Positions 51,610 through 59,633 of a stretch of DNA of 64,000 nucleotides are shown here, in pieces. This DNA is from Hymenobacter nivis (GTDB taxonomy: Bacteria; Bacteroidota; Bacteroidia; Cytophagales; Hymenobacteraceae): contig NZ_CP029145.1 of assembly GCF_003149515.1 (NCBI RefSeq), positions 4,464,001-4,528,000 on the forward strand. Reading direction: 5' to 3'. The position numbers and the translations under genes were made by a program. Under the pieces are notes generated by a model. That model ran no database searches, was not told the origin of the DNA, and worked only from the letters and a program-made list of their open reading frames with translations. Position 1 is the first letter of the stretch; every line of letters begins with the position of its first letter.

Positions 51610-52860
51610 ATGTCAGATTACCAAGTCCGCACTGCCCACATTCTTACCCGCATCGAGCAGCTGGCAGCCATCAGCGAGGACGCCAGCGGTGCTACCGTGA
51701 CGCGCACCTTCGGCACGCCGGCTTTCGTGCGCGGGCGCGATTTGGTGCAAAGCTGGTTCGAGGCCGCCGGCCTCGTAACGCGCCTCGACGGCATCGGCAA
51801 CCTGCGCGGGCGGTGGGCCAGCCGGCGGCCGGGGGCCCAAACCTTCGTGCTGGCCTCGCACATCGACACGGTGGTGAATGCCGGTAAGTACGATGGGCCC
51901 CTGGGCGTGCTGATGGGGCTGAGCTTGGTGGAAGATATTATTCAGCAGCAGGTTGACTTGCCGTTTCACCTGGAATTGATGGCCTTCAGCGACGAGGAGG
52001 GCGTGCGCTTTCATACTGCCTACCTGGGCAGCAAGGTCGTCACCGGTGCCTTCGACCCTGCGCTACTGGCCAAAACCGATGCCCAGGGCCTCACCCTGGC
52101 CCAGGCCATTGTGGAGATGGGCGGCGACGCCGCGCAAATTCCCGCCGGGGCCCTGCCCGCCGCCGAGTGGCTGGGCTACTTCGAGCTGCACATCGAGCAG
52201 GGCCCCGTGCTGTGGGGAAGCGGCGTGCCGGTAGCACTCGTCACGGCCCTGGTTGGGCAGCAGCGCGTGGAGCTGACGTGGCAGGGCATGGCCGGCCACG
52301 CCGGCACGGTACCCATGGCCCGGCGGCAAGATGCGCTGGCCGCCGCCGCCGAGTTTGTGCTGGCCGCCGAGGCCTTTGCCCTGGCCCCCGGCCGCGGGCT
52401 GGTAGCTACAGTGGGCCAGCTGCGCATTGCCCATTCGGCCAGCAACGTTATCCCTAGCCAAGTGGTGCACAGCCTCGACCTGCGTAGCCCCGACGCCAGG
52501 CAGCTGGCCACCGCCTACGGGGCCCTGCACGCGCAGGCCGCTGCTATTGCTGCCCGGCGCGGCCTGGTACTGGACTGGCAGCTGGTGCAAGCCATCGCGC
52601 CCGTGGCCTGCGACGCCGGCCTGAACGACTTGCTGGCCCAGGCCATTGCTGCCAGCGGCTACCCCGTGGTGCCCCTGGTGAGCGGCGCCGGCCACGACGT
52701 GGTGCCCGCCTCGGCAGTAGCGCCGGCCACCATGATGTTCATTCGCTGCTACAAAGGCATCAGCCACAACCCGCTGGAAAATGTGGAAGCCGCCGACGTA
52801 GCGGCGGCCCTGGAAGTAGCCGAACGCTTTTTGCAGCGGCTGGCCGTCGCCTATGCCTAA
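51610..52860 (+). CDS. Allantoate amidohydrolase-like M20 metallohydrolase
   Basis: 416 residues, apparently intact. VLASHIDTVVNAGKYDGPLG has the metal His/Asp, LMAFSDEEGVRFHTAYLGSK the Asp-Glu-Glu block, YFELHIEQGPVLWG the His ligand, and QGMAGHAGTVPMARRQDAL the lid-domain HAGTxPM. YKGISHNPLENVEAADVAAA carries the final metal His. Family members hydrolyse allantoate or N-carbamoyl amino acids; position, directly after the allB remnant and before the allE remnant, favours allantoate (AllC). Start ATG 51610 after a 71-base gap. Whether it keeps a role with its neighbours dead is open. Confidence 0.85.
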   Translation: MSDYQVRTAHILTRIEQLAAISEDASGATVTRTFGTPAFVRGRDLVQSWFEAAGLVTRLDGIGNLRGRWASRRPGAQTFVLASHIDTVVNAGKYDGPLGVLMGLSLVEDIIQQQVDLPFHLELMAFSDEEGVRFHTAYLGSKVVTGAFDPALLAKTDAQGLTLAQAIVEMGGDAAQIPAGALPAAEWLGYFELHIEQGPVLWGSGVPVALVTALVGQQRVELTWQGMAGHAGTVPMARRQDALAAAAEFVLAAEAFALAPGRGLVATVGQLRIAHSASNVIPSQVVHSLDLRSPDARQLATAYGALHAQAAAIAARRGLVLDWQLVQAIAPVACDAGLNDLLAQAIAASGYPVVPLVSGAGHDVVPASAVAPATMMFIRCYKGISHNPLENVEAADVAAALEVAERFLQRLAVAYA

Positions 52861-52913
52861 CCTTACTTCCCACCCCCGGCGCCGGCGGTGGCGCTTTAAA
52901 TTCCCGACCCGCT

Positions 52914-53660
52914 ACGAAAATCTCTTCCCTTACCCGCTCCGTTGTGCGGCGCAACCACGCCATCATCGCCCCCGACGGCTACATCAACAGTAACGTGCCT
53001 AGCTGGATAGGCTGCTCGGTCAACGTCCTCATCAACGAGCAGATGGGGGCCCGGGTCTGCCAAACGCTTGTCACGCTGACGGAGGCGGGCAAGCTGACGG
53101 GTATGACCTAAGCGTTGCAGATTTTCTTTTACGTGGTAGTAGGTTAGGTGGAAGCTGCGGCCGACAGCTCCTACAAAACCCTCACCGCCGGGCAGTTTGT
53201 GTACGTGCCGGTCGGGCAGCCTTACTAATTCAAAGACGCCACGCCCGGCACCCAAATCCTGACCTTCCATAAGGTGTACGAGCCGCTCGACGGCCACCCC
53301 GCGCCCGGCGTGCTGTGGGGCGAAAAGGACGACAGCCAGGCCCCCATGTACATGAACGACGACGCCCTGCGCATTTAGGAGCTGCTGCCCAACGAGTTGG
53401 GGTTCGATATGGCCGTTAACATTTTCACCTACCAGCCCGGCGGTAACCTGCCGATGGTCGAAACCCACATTATGGAGCACGGCCTGCTGTACTTGCAGGG
53501 CCAGGCCATCTATATGCTCGACCAGCAGTGGTACCCGGTGCAGCAGGGCGATTCCATATGGATGGCCCCGTACTGCCAGCAATGGGCCGCTTCCATTGGA
53601 AAAGAGCCCTCGGTTTACATTTACTACAAGAACGTGAACCGGTTTCCGACGGTGGTGTAG
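52914..53660 (+). pseudogene. (S)-ureidoglycine aminohydrolase (AllE) with four stops
   Basis: A single reading frame of about 249 codons: KISSLTRSVVRRNHAIIAPD, GYINSNVPSWIGCSVNVLIN, LVTLTEAGKLTGMT, stop (53109), ALQIFFYVVVG, stop (53145), VEAAADSSYKTLTAGQFVYV, PVGQPY, stop (53226), FKDATPGTQILTFHKVYEPL, stop (53376) after NDDALRI, then NELGFDMAVNIFTYQPGGNL and MEHGLLYLQGQAIYMLDQQW. Two cupin halves with PxxxxHxxExxxxxLxG-like motifs mark AllE, the enzyme that deaminates ureidoglycine. The codon at the expected start is ACG (52914) where ATG is needed. There are no frameshifts; decay is by substitution only. Confidence 0.88.
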
Positions 53661-53774
53661 CGGCAGTTCGCTTGCTTTTTGAACCGCTGCGGCTAGCGCG
53701 AATAGCCGCTCGCCTTGGGCCGGAGACTTTCTCATTGTGGGCCACTTCCCGTCCTTATTTAGCTTCGATTAGCC

Positions 53775-54542
53775 ATGACGCCCCGTCCCTACATCCTGGC
53801 CGAAACTACCTGGCAGTACGTGAAAGACGCTGCCTACGAAGTAGTCGTGCTGCCCTGGGGAGCCACGGAGGCGCATAATTACCACCTGCCCTATGCCACC
53901 GATAACATTCAGTGTGACTACATCGCTGCCGAGGCGGCGCGCCTGGCCTGGGAGGCTGGCGCCAAAGTGGTGGTCCTGCCCACCATTCCGTTCGGCGTGA
54001 ACACTGGCCAACTCGATATTACCCTCGACATTAACTTGAATCCCAGTACGCAGCTGGCCATTCTGCGTGACGTGGTGCGGGTGCTGGCCCACCAGGGAAT
54101 TCCCAAGTTGCTGGTGTTGAACGGCCACGGCGGCAACGACTTCCGGCAGCACCTGCGCGAGTTGCAGGCCGAGTTTCCAACCGTATTTCTGTGTACCATC
54201 AACTGGTTTAAAACCGTTGACCGCAGCCAGTTTTTTACGGCCCCCGGCGACCACGCCGATGCGCTCGAAACCAGTGCCATGCTGCACATTGCGCCGGCCC
54301 TGGTGCGCCCCTTGGTGGAGGCCGGTTCGGGGCACGCCCGGTCGTTCCGCATCGAAGCGTTTCGGCAGGGTTGGGCGTGGTCGCAGCGCGACTGGAGCCA
54401 GGTAACCGCCGATACCGGCGCGGGGGACCCCACCGAAGCCACCGCCGAAAAAGGGGCCGCGCTGCTGGCGGCGACTACCCGCGCCATCGGTCAGTTTTTG
54501 ATAGAATTATCGGCGGCCGACCCCCGCGACATGTACGAATAG
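53775..54542 (+). CDS. Creatininase-family amidohydrolase
   Basis: 255 residues with all expected family motifs: VVLPWGATEAHNYHLPYATD (the Glu, His and Asp metal ligands), KLLVLNGHGGNDFRQHLREL (GHGGN) and GDHADALETSAMLHIAPALV (second His and Glu). The family includes creatinine amidohydrolase and cyclic-dipeptide or formamide enzymes. Open and in place between the allE remnant and the transposon-rich interval, it belongs to the ureide cluster by position, so a linked substrate (a cyclic ureide or ureidoglycine derivative) is more likely than creatinine. Start ATG 53775. TAG is followed by GGCCCCGGG. Confidence 0.88.
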   Translation: MTPRPYILAETTWQYVKDAAYEVVVLPWGATEAHNYHLPYATDNIQCDYIAAEAARLAWEAGAKVVVLPTIPFGVNTGQLDITLDINLNPSTQLAILRDVVRVLAHQGIPKLLVLNGHGGNDFRQHLRELQAEFPTVFLCTINWFKTVDRSQFFTAPGDHADALETSAMLHIAPALVRPLVEAGSGHARSFRIEAFRQGWAWSQRDWSQVTADTGAGDPTEATAEKGAALLAATTRAIGQFLIELSAADPRDMYE

Positions 54543-54589
54543 GGCCCCGGGCGGCTGATTTTTTTAAGATAACTACATATAATAGACGT

Positions 54590-54715
54590 GCTGAGCCAGC
54601 GCGTGACTTGGTCGTGGCTCACGGCCCCGCCAAAGAGCCTGGATAAGCCCGTGGCAGAAGTCGGGCCCGTCGAGCTAATCAAATAGTCCGTGTATAAATC
54701 CAGGGTGCAGGTCAT
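54590..54715 (-). pseudogene. Transposase N-terminal remnant (IS701/IS4-like)
   Basis: 42 codons from ATG 54715: TLDLYTDYLISSTGPTSATG then LSRLFGGAVSHDQVTRWLS, typical of the N terminus of a DDE transposase family whose usual form is LDLYxDYLxSSxGxTTATGL. The rest is absent, replaced by unrelated sequence. Confidence 0.6.
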
Positions 54716-54737
54716 CGCCGAAAATAATAACTGCTAG

Positions 54738-54959
54738 TTTAGCCGCGTAACATCAATTAATAAGGATCCAGGCGCAGCAATTGGAGAAACTATTGGTTAT
54801 TTGGTGGGCGGGCAAGTGGGTAAATTAGGAGAACCGTTAGTTATTTCAGAAACAGTAAAAGAAGGAGCAGTTTCTATAACCGGCAATGGGACAGCTAATT
54901 CAATAGCAGAGACGATAGATATGGGAACACAGGAAATGCCTAAAAATAAAGAACGGTGA
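54738..54959 (+). pseudogene. C-terminal remnant resembling a polymorphic-toxin or Rhs end
   Basis: An open stretch after a TAG at 54735 with no start codon: INKDPGAAIGETIGYLVGGQ, VGKLGEPLVISETVKEGAVS, ITGNGTANSIAETIDMGTQE, ending at TGA 54957. Small, Gly/Ala/Ile-rich, AT-rich DNA. Such tails occur at the 3' end of large polymorphic toxins and are followed by an immunity gene, which fits the next gene. The family is not proven. Confidence 0.4.
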
Positions 54960-55053
54960 AAGATTATAACGGAGTGCAATCTGCCGTCGTATTGAATCAA
55001 TCACGTTGTATCCACTTAAACTCACAAAGCATCCTGTAAGCAACTTCACACCA

Positions 55054-55377
55054 ATGTATATCAACAAGCCTGCAAGAATATGGGTCTTTTTCGGATCCAT
55101 GGCTGTGCTAGTCATCTTTTCGGAATTACGGCGGCACAGTATTAAAAAACGAATTGATGTTGGAGGTGTAAATGTGCCAGTAAAGATTATAGACTCGACT
55201 TATGGTAGAGGTTATAATATAAAATTTGAATATATTTATAATAATAAATTATATACTAATACCGGTAATACTACGATGTTTAAGTGTGTCAAGGGAGATT
55301 CATTACTAATAAGAGTTTTGCCTGAAGCACCAGATGGAGATTTTGAAATAGTAAACAAATCGTATTCTATTAAATAG
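55054..55377 (+). CDS. Orphan immunity-like small membrane protein
   Basis: 107 residues from ATG 55054 (an in-frame upstream TTG at 55006 would add 16). One membrane segment (ARIWVFFGSMAVLVIFSEL) and a soluble part (VNVPVKIIDSTYGRGYNIKF, then EYIYNNKLYTNTG and GDSLLIRVLPEAPDGDFEIV) resembling DUF3592-type modules. Low GC compared with the flanks and position after a truncated toxin-like tail suggest an orphan immunity gene left from a polymorphic-toxin locus. The function is inferred. IS5 lies 15 bases downstream. Confidence 0.5.
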   Translation: MYINKPARIWVFFGSMAVLVIFSELRRHSIKKRIDVGGVNVPVKIIDSTYGRGYNIKFEYIYNNKLYTNTGNTTMFKCVKGDSLLIRVLPEAPDGDFEIVNKSYSIK

Positions 55378-55392
55378 ACAAGAATATATTAT

Positions 55393-56327
55393 GAAGCTGT
55401 TTAGGAAGTGGGTGGTCGGGTAATTTTACGCAGTAGCAGCACGACAAAGGCGAGCCAGTGGAAGGCCAGCCAATTTTCCAGGCAGGTTTCGTAGCGCACC
55501 AGCAGGGTCTTGAAGCCGTCGAGCCAGGCGTTCATTTGCTCGATGACCAGCCGGCGCCGGTAAAGTTCGGGGTCCAGCGGCGTGTCATCATCCGTTTGCC
55601 AGTCGGTCGAGCGCCGGTTGCGGGGAATGTTGGCTTCGATGTCGCGCCGGGCGCAGGCCTGACGCAAGCTAGTGACATCAAAGGCTTTGTCGGCATTCAG
55701 AAAGAGGCCTTCCAGGCGCAGGTGCGCTTGTTCGAGCAGCTCACAGAGTTCGGCGAAGACGTGTTCGAGGGCAAACGTATCGTGGTGGTTGCCGGCTTGC
55801 GGCGTGGCCACGGCTAGGGGCTGGCCCGTGTTGTCGGCCAGAAACAGGGCGTTGGTGGTGCGGGCCGCCTTGCGGCCTTGATAGCCGACAGCCGCCCCGC
55901 CGTTTTTAGCCGGGGTGTGGCTGCCATCGAGTTGCACACTCGACAAGTCCAGCGCCGCGTGGTTCAAGCGCAAGACGCTCAACCAAAGCTGTTTCCAAGC
56001 ACCTTGCTTGCGCCACTGGTTGAAATAATAGTAGACGCCCTGCCACGTCAGGGGGTGGGTTGGCAGCAATTCTCGCACGGGCAGCCAGCGCCACTGACAA
56101 CCCGTTTTGAGCTTGTAGAGAATGGCGCCGACGACTTCCACCGGCTGGGCCGCCCGCCGACGGCCGTGGGCGCTAAAGGGCAAATGGGGGAGTATCCAGG
56201 CGGTAATGATATCTTTGGGCAGGACTTCCATGACGGAGGGAAAGGAGATGGGTCGCACCTCAAATTTCGCTCTGCCGTGGGAGTCTTTTCTGTTTTGAGC
56301 CCGCCTGACTACTTCCTAAACAGCTTC
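55393..56327. mobile_element. IS5-family insertion sequence
   Basis: 935 bp with inverted ends beginning GAAGCTGTTTAGGAAGT (17 identical bases) and a 3-bp TAT duplication at both ends. The transposase is intact and its stop codon lies in the left terminal repeat. Inserted just beyond the immunity-like gene, in the middle of the ureide cluster. Confidence 0.9.
55401..56231 (-). CDS. IS5-family transposase
   Basis: 276 residues from ATG 56231 (or GTG 56258). DDE-type: LPPFSAHGRRRAAQPVEVVG-like start with AILYKLKTGCQWRWLPVREL (the insertion-sequence DUF4096 domain), then VQLDGSHTPAKNGGAAVGYQ with the first Asp, LNADKAFDVTSLRQAC with the second Asp, and YRRRLVIEQMNAWLDGFKTL with the catalytic Glu region. 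The C terminus (LENWLAFHWLAFVVLLLRKI) is typical. The gene is open throughout, so the element may still move. Terminal stop overlaps the inverted repeat. Confidence 0.92.
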   Translation of the reverse strand: MEVLPKDIITAWILPHLPFSAHGRRRAAQPVEVVGAILYKLKTGCQWRWLPVRELLPTHPLTWQGVYYYFNQWRKQGAWKQLWLSVLRLNHAALDLSSVQLDGSHTPAKNGGAAVGYQGRKAARTTNALFLADNTGQPLAVATPQAGNHHDTFALEHVFAELCELLEQAHLRLEGLFLNADKAFDVTSLRQACARRDIEANIPRNRRSTDWQTDDDTPLDPELYRRRLVIEQMNAWLDGFKTLLVRYETCLENWLAFHWLAFVVLLLRKITRPPTS

Positions 56328-56426
56328 TATATTAAATAAACAAAAACAAGAGCTAAATAATCGATAATAAAAATGTGTTTGATTCTCATGAGGTTACTAC
56401 TAACAATGTTTGGCGGTGGTCTAATA

Positions 56427-56927
56427 ATGATTACAGCCCTAAAAGGCCTCGCCGCCGCTGCCTGGGCCGGGGCCCTGATCACCTGCTGTGGGGCCCCCGC
56501 CTGGGTGGGGGCCCTGAACCAGCGGTTTCCCTTCGCCACGGCCGCGGCACTGCTGGCCGCGGCTGACGAGGTTTGGTACAGCCTTGCGGAAACTGATTAG
56601 CGCGCGGCTTTTGCGCACTACCCCAAAATGGGCGATGTAAATTTCTTGAAAGTGAAATTTGCCACCACCATCTGGGCGGCTGGCGAGCAGGGCGCCGTGG
56701 GGCAGGCTTCGGAAGAAACGCTGGGGGCCTTGGCGGCGGGCAACGCGGCCTACGAAGATAAATTTGGCTACATTTTCATCATGTTCGCCACCGGCAAATC
56801 GGCCGATGAGATGCTGGCCCTGTTGCAAGCGCGCCTGCCCAATGCGCCGGCCGCAGAAATTCAAATTACCATGGGCGAGTAGGCCAAAATCACGCGCCTG
56901 CGCCTCGAAAAACTACCTATCTCATAA
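56427..56927 (+). pseudogene. OHCU decarboxylase (uraD) with two stops
   Basis: One frame: ALKGLAAAAWAGALITCCGA, PAWVGALNQRFPFATAAALL, AAADEVWYSLAETD, stop (TAG at 56598 where relatives have Trp), RAAFAHYPKMGDVNFLKVKF, AAGEQGAVGQASEETLGALA, AYEDKFGYIFIMFATGKSAD, EMLALLQARLPNAPAAEIQI, then a second TAG (56880, Gln in relatives) and AKITRLRLEKL. These blocks are the 2-oxo-4-hydroxy-4-carboxy-5-ureidoimidazoline decarboxylase family (KFGYIFI, the HPKxGD active-site His altered to YPKMGD). Single-base changes explain both stops. It acts after UraH and before allantoinase. Confidence 0.85.
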
Positions 56928-57414
56928 GCCAGAACTGCCCACATCCTCAATACGACCCGGGGCCAGCCAGCCGCCGATGTAGTCGTTGCCCTGCTCGGCC
57001 AAGACGGCAGCGATTGGCCCGAGCTGGCCCGCGGCACCACCGATGCCGACGGCCGCCTGACCGATTTGCTGCCCCCCGCTACCGTGCTGGCCCCGGGCGT
57101 GTACAAGCTGAAATTCTTCACCCTCGAATACTTGGCGGTGGTCCAAAGCGGGGTGATTCCAGCATTTAATTCTGCTTCTTGACACACTGTTTTCCGCTTT
57201 TCTGATTCCATTCAAGTGGTTCCCATTAGAACGCGTTAATAACTGAAAATAGAGTATCACCCCACTTTGGACCACCGCCGAATACTTTACTAAGCACGGC
57301 CGTGCCCACTTCTACTCGTTGGTAGAAATCTGCTTTGCCGTGGCCGACGAGGCGCACTACCACGTGCCGCTGCTGCTCAACCCCTTCGGCTACAGTACCT
57401 ATCGCGGCTCCTGA
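56923..57414 (+). pseudogene. Second uraH, split by a 146-bp MITE
   Basis: Two halves of one transthyretin-fold gene: RTAHILNTTRGQPAADVVVA, LLGQDGSDWPELARGTTDAD, GRLTDLLPPATVLAPGVYKL and KFFTLEY, then after the insertion YFTKHGRAHFYSLVEICFAV, ADEAHYHVPLLLNPFGYSTY and RGS. The catalytic His, Arg region and YRGS end are all present. The insertion lies in a duplicated GAATACTT. The start codon position reads ATA instead of ATG, so the gene may have been losing function even without the insertion. It lacks a signal peptide, unlike the intact paralogue at 35129. Confidence 0.88.
57134..57279. mobile_element. 146-bp MITE with 23-bp TIR and 8-bp target duplication
   Basis: Ends GGCGGTGGTCCAAAG(C/T)GGGG and complement, perfect over about 22 of 23 bases. 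Flanked by direct GAATACTT (57126-57133 and 57280-57287). The AT-rich interior carries no gene. The GGC ends and 8-bp duplication recall the ISL3 family, but no parent element is in this window. Confidence 0.88.
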
Positions 57415-57430
57415 CTTGCCCACCCCACCC

Positions 57431-57544
57431 ATGAAACCCAGCCTGCCTTCTGCCGACCAAGCGGCCCTGCTCGGCCAGCTTGGCGCGGCCAACCGCCGCT
57501 TCCAGCGCGGGTAAAACCCGGGCGTGGCCATGCAGCGCTATTAA
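57431..57544 (+). pseudogene. 5' fragment of an unidentified gene (possible DUF6986)
   Basis: ATG 57431 gives MKPSLPSADQAALLGQLGAA then NRRFQRG, a stop (57512), and NPGVAMQRY before another stop. The pattern of a short helix then YPGxxxxRQPV is what I recall for DUF6986 aldolase-like proteins, which can accompany ureide genes. Identification is weak. Confidence 0.3.
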
Positions 57545-57573
57545 ATGATGAGAGAGCCTAAGTAATCAGCCGG

Positions 57574-57909
57574 CTACCAGTGACCGGCTCTTACGTGGGC
57601 ACCGAATCGCTGGGCCGGCAACTACGGGTGCAGTTTTTGCCCAATGGCTAAGTCAAAGGCTTGCCACTTCGCGCATATTATGCACTGGAAGATTTTTGGG
57701 AGGGCCTAACGGTGGTGACGCATTGATTTTCAATATATATGAGAAAAATCAGCGGTAATTCGCTGCCGAGTATAGCTGCGATACCCTTCGGCTCCGCGCA
57801 CAATACGAGGCGCTAGGCATTCCGCCAGGCGGAACGGATAGCATGTTGGCAATAGAGCGCGGCCGCCTGCGCTATCAATTGGTGCGCCAGCGGTTATCTA
57901 CGTCCTTTT
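57574..57909 (+). other. Two unidentified gene remnants before the guanine deaminase
   Basis: 57574-57726 reads LPVTGSYVGTESLGRQLRVQ, FLPNG, stop, VKGLPLRAYYALEDFWEGLT, VVTH. 57759-57909 reads AAEYSCDTLRLRAQYEALGI, PPGGTDSMLAIERGRLRYQL, VRQRLSTSF. Both look protein-like (long, no low-complexity) but have no start and match no family I recognise. They fill the 490-base gap between the broken uraH and the intact guanine deaminase. Confidence 0.35.
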
Positions 57910-58384
57910 AGTACTGCGTGCGGCTTACGTGTGCTTCCCAGGCGCGGAAGCTGGCCAGGGCCTCGGTGCGCAGCAGCGGTTGCATCGGGATGCTGCGCTC
58001 GGCCAAGGGCTTCTCAATTTCATCGTAGATGAAGTGGTCGTCGAAGCCCATCGCGGCGGCGTCGGCCTTGGTGCTGCCGAAAAACACCCGCGCCGGCCGG
58101 GCCCAATAAATGGCGCCCAGGCACATGGGGCACGGCTCGCAGCTGGTGTAGAGGTCGCAGCCGTCGAGCTGAAACGTGCCCAGGGCCTGGCAGGCCTTGC
58201 GGATGGCGTCAATTTCGGCGTGGCAAGTGGGGTCGTGGGTCGTGGTGACCTGGTTGAAGCCGCGGGCAATAATTTGCCCGTCCTTCACCACCACGGCCCC
58301 AAACGGCCCACCAAAGCCAGCTTGCATTTTTTCGATGGAGAGGCGAATGGCTTCGCGCATGAATTCGGGGTTGGGAGCTTCCAT
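57908..58384 (-). CDS. guaD: Guanine deaminase
   Basis: 158 residues, CDA-fold hydrolase that makes xanthine from guanine. GGPFGAVVVKDGQIIARGFN is the N-terminal strand pair, DPTCHAEIDAIRKACQALG contains CHAE (His ligand and catalytic Glu), and YTSCEPCPMCLGAIYWA gives the PCxxC zinc cysteines. FGSTKADAAAMGFDDHFIYD and EIEKPLAERSIPM are typical of GuaD. Start ATG 58384. It is transcribed towards the decayed ureide genes and is open, so it may still feed xanthine. The last gene of the cluster. Confidence 0.9.
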   Translation of the reverse strand: MEAPNPEFMREAIRLSIEKMQAGFGGPFGAVVVKDGQIIARGFNQVTTTHDPTCHAEIDAIRKACQALGTFQLDGCDLYTSCEPCPMCLGAIYWARPARVFFGSTKADAAAMGFDDHFIYDEIEKPLAERSIPMQPLLRTEALASFRAWEAHVSRTQY

Positions 58385-58489
58385 AGAGCGGGAATTAGAT
58401 TAAAACGCGGCGGGCCAGAAAGATAAAAATAAGAAGGCCCGGCGCTAAGACAAGCGCCGGGCCCCGGTTTATTGTTCCGCTGGGCGAGC

Positions 58490-59422
58490 CTAGCGCCGGC
58501 TAGCCGCCGTGGGAATGCGCAGTTGGAAGCCCAGCGAAGGCACCACCGTGAGACCACTGAGCGAGGTGCTGGCCCCGTTCAGCAGGGCGTAGTCGCCATA
58601 GTTCTGGTAGAAGAGGGACACGGCCGGGATAACGTAGAAGTAGCGGTAGCCAAGCTTAAGGTTGACAAATCCGCCGAACGACGAGAAGTTACGGCTGGTG
58701 GTGGGCAAAGCGTTAATAATTTGGTTGTTGGAACCGTAGATTTTGCTTGGGGCGAACCCGTAGGTTACCCAGCTGTGGGCGTACACTACGCCGTAGCTGA
58801 TGGCCCCGATTTCCTCCTCAGGTCCGAACGACTGGCTGAAAATGATCGGGATAAGCAAGTCGTTGCGGCTGGCGCGCAGGTTCAGCAGGGAGTTGATGTC
58901 GGACAGGAACGGCAGCGAGGGCAGTTTGGCCCGCTGGGTGGCAAATTGCAGCCCGATGCTGGCGTAGGTGGTGCCGCTGGCGGCCCCGCGCCCAGGGTTC
59001 TCGACCGAGCCCACGGGGCCCATGAACTGGTACTGCGCATCGAATACGTGCGAACCAAAGGCGTATTTGTAGCCCGCGTCGAGGCGGGGCACGATGCCGT
59101 AGCGGATGCTGAGGTCGGCGGTGGGCTGCACCGGGTCGAGGATGTAGGCCAGGGCGGCGGCTTGCAGGTTTTTCACCGAGCCGCCGTAGCCCACGGTGTC
59201 CTTGCCCACCGCCTGGCTGGCGGCATCTTTTAGAGCCGATGTGGCCTTGGACAAGGGCGCGGAGGCAATGTTAAAGCCTTGGTTGTAAGCCACTCGGAAC
59301 TCGCCCTGGGGCGTGACCTTGCCCGTGGCTACAATGGCCCGCGGGGCCGAGCACGAAGCGGCCAGCAAGCCGGCCAGGGCCCCAAAAAGCAGGCGGAAGG
59401 GGAGGGGTAATCGGGTTTTCAT
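58490..59422 (-). CDS. Outer-membrane lipoprotein, barrel-like
   Basis: 310 residues. The start ATG 59422 gives KTRLPLPFRLLFGALAGLLA then ASC, a lipobox near residue 23. The mature protein is rich in alternating strands (FRVAYNQGFNIASAPLSKAT, YGIVPRLDAGYKYAFGSHVF, LGYRYFYVIPAVSLFYQNYG) and ends GFQLRIPTAASRR, like small outer-membrane barrels. No catalytic motif. Terminal residues are basic and strand-like. Divergent from the glycosyltransferase at 59633, with a family D repeat between. Function unknown. Confidence 0.72.
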   Translation of the reverse strand: MKTRLPLPFRLLFGALAGLLAASCSAPRAIVATGKVTPQGEFRVAYNQGFNIASAPLSKATSALKDAASQAVGKDTVGYGGSVKNLQAAALAYILDPVQPTADLSIRYGIVPRLDAGYKYAFGSHVFDAQYQFMGPVGSVENPGRGAASGTTYASIGLQFATQRAKLPSLPFLSDINSLLNLRASRNDLLIPIIFSQSFGPEEEIGAISYGVVYAHSWVTYGFAPSKIYGSNNQIINALPTTSRNFSSFGGFVNLKLGYRYFYVIPAVSLFYQNYGDYALLNGASTSLSGLTVVPSLGFQLRIPTAASRR

Positions 59423-59473
59423 GCAGCAAAAAAAAGGGGTCGGGAGCCGCAAAACGAAAACCGGGCCAAACCA

Positions 59474-59633
59474 TCAATCGCTGATTAGGCAGATTGACCG
59501 TGATTTCGCTGATTTCAGGGAACGCAGATAAGCGTTGCTCTTACGGTAATGTCGGTTATTTGCCCTTTAAATCCCCTAAGCCGTGCACTCGCAATCAGCG
59601 AAATCACGGTTAATCTGCACAATCAGCGATTGA
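59474..59633. repeat. Inverted-repeat element (family D), copy 2
   Basis: Arms 59474-59514 and 59593-59633 match as inverted repeats at about 38 of 41 positions (core GATTTCGCTGATT). The last base of the right arm is the A of the ATG of the next gene. Same type as the element before rnc (15543-15721). Confidence 0.8.

Noticed and set aside
50924..53660. Repeated in-frame stops in allB and allE as possible codon reassignment or selenocysteine-type recoding
   Set aside because: All three stop codons occur, frameshifts and a large deletion occur in the same genes, the start codon is lost in allE, and the many intact genes nearby use TAG/TAA/TGA as ordinary stops. Decay is the simpler explanation.
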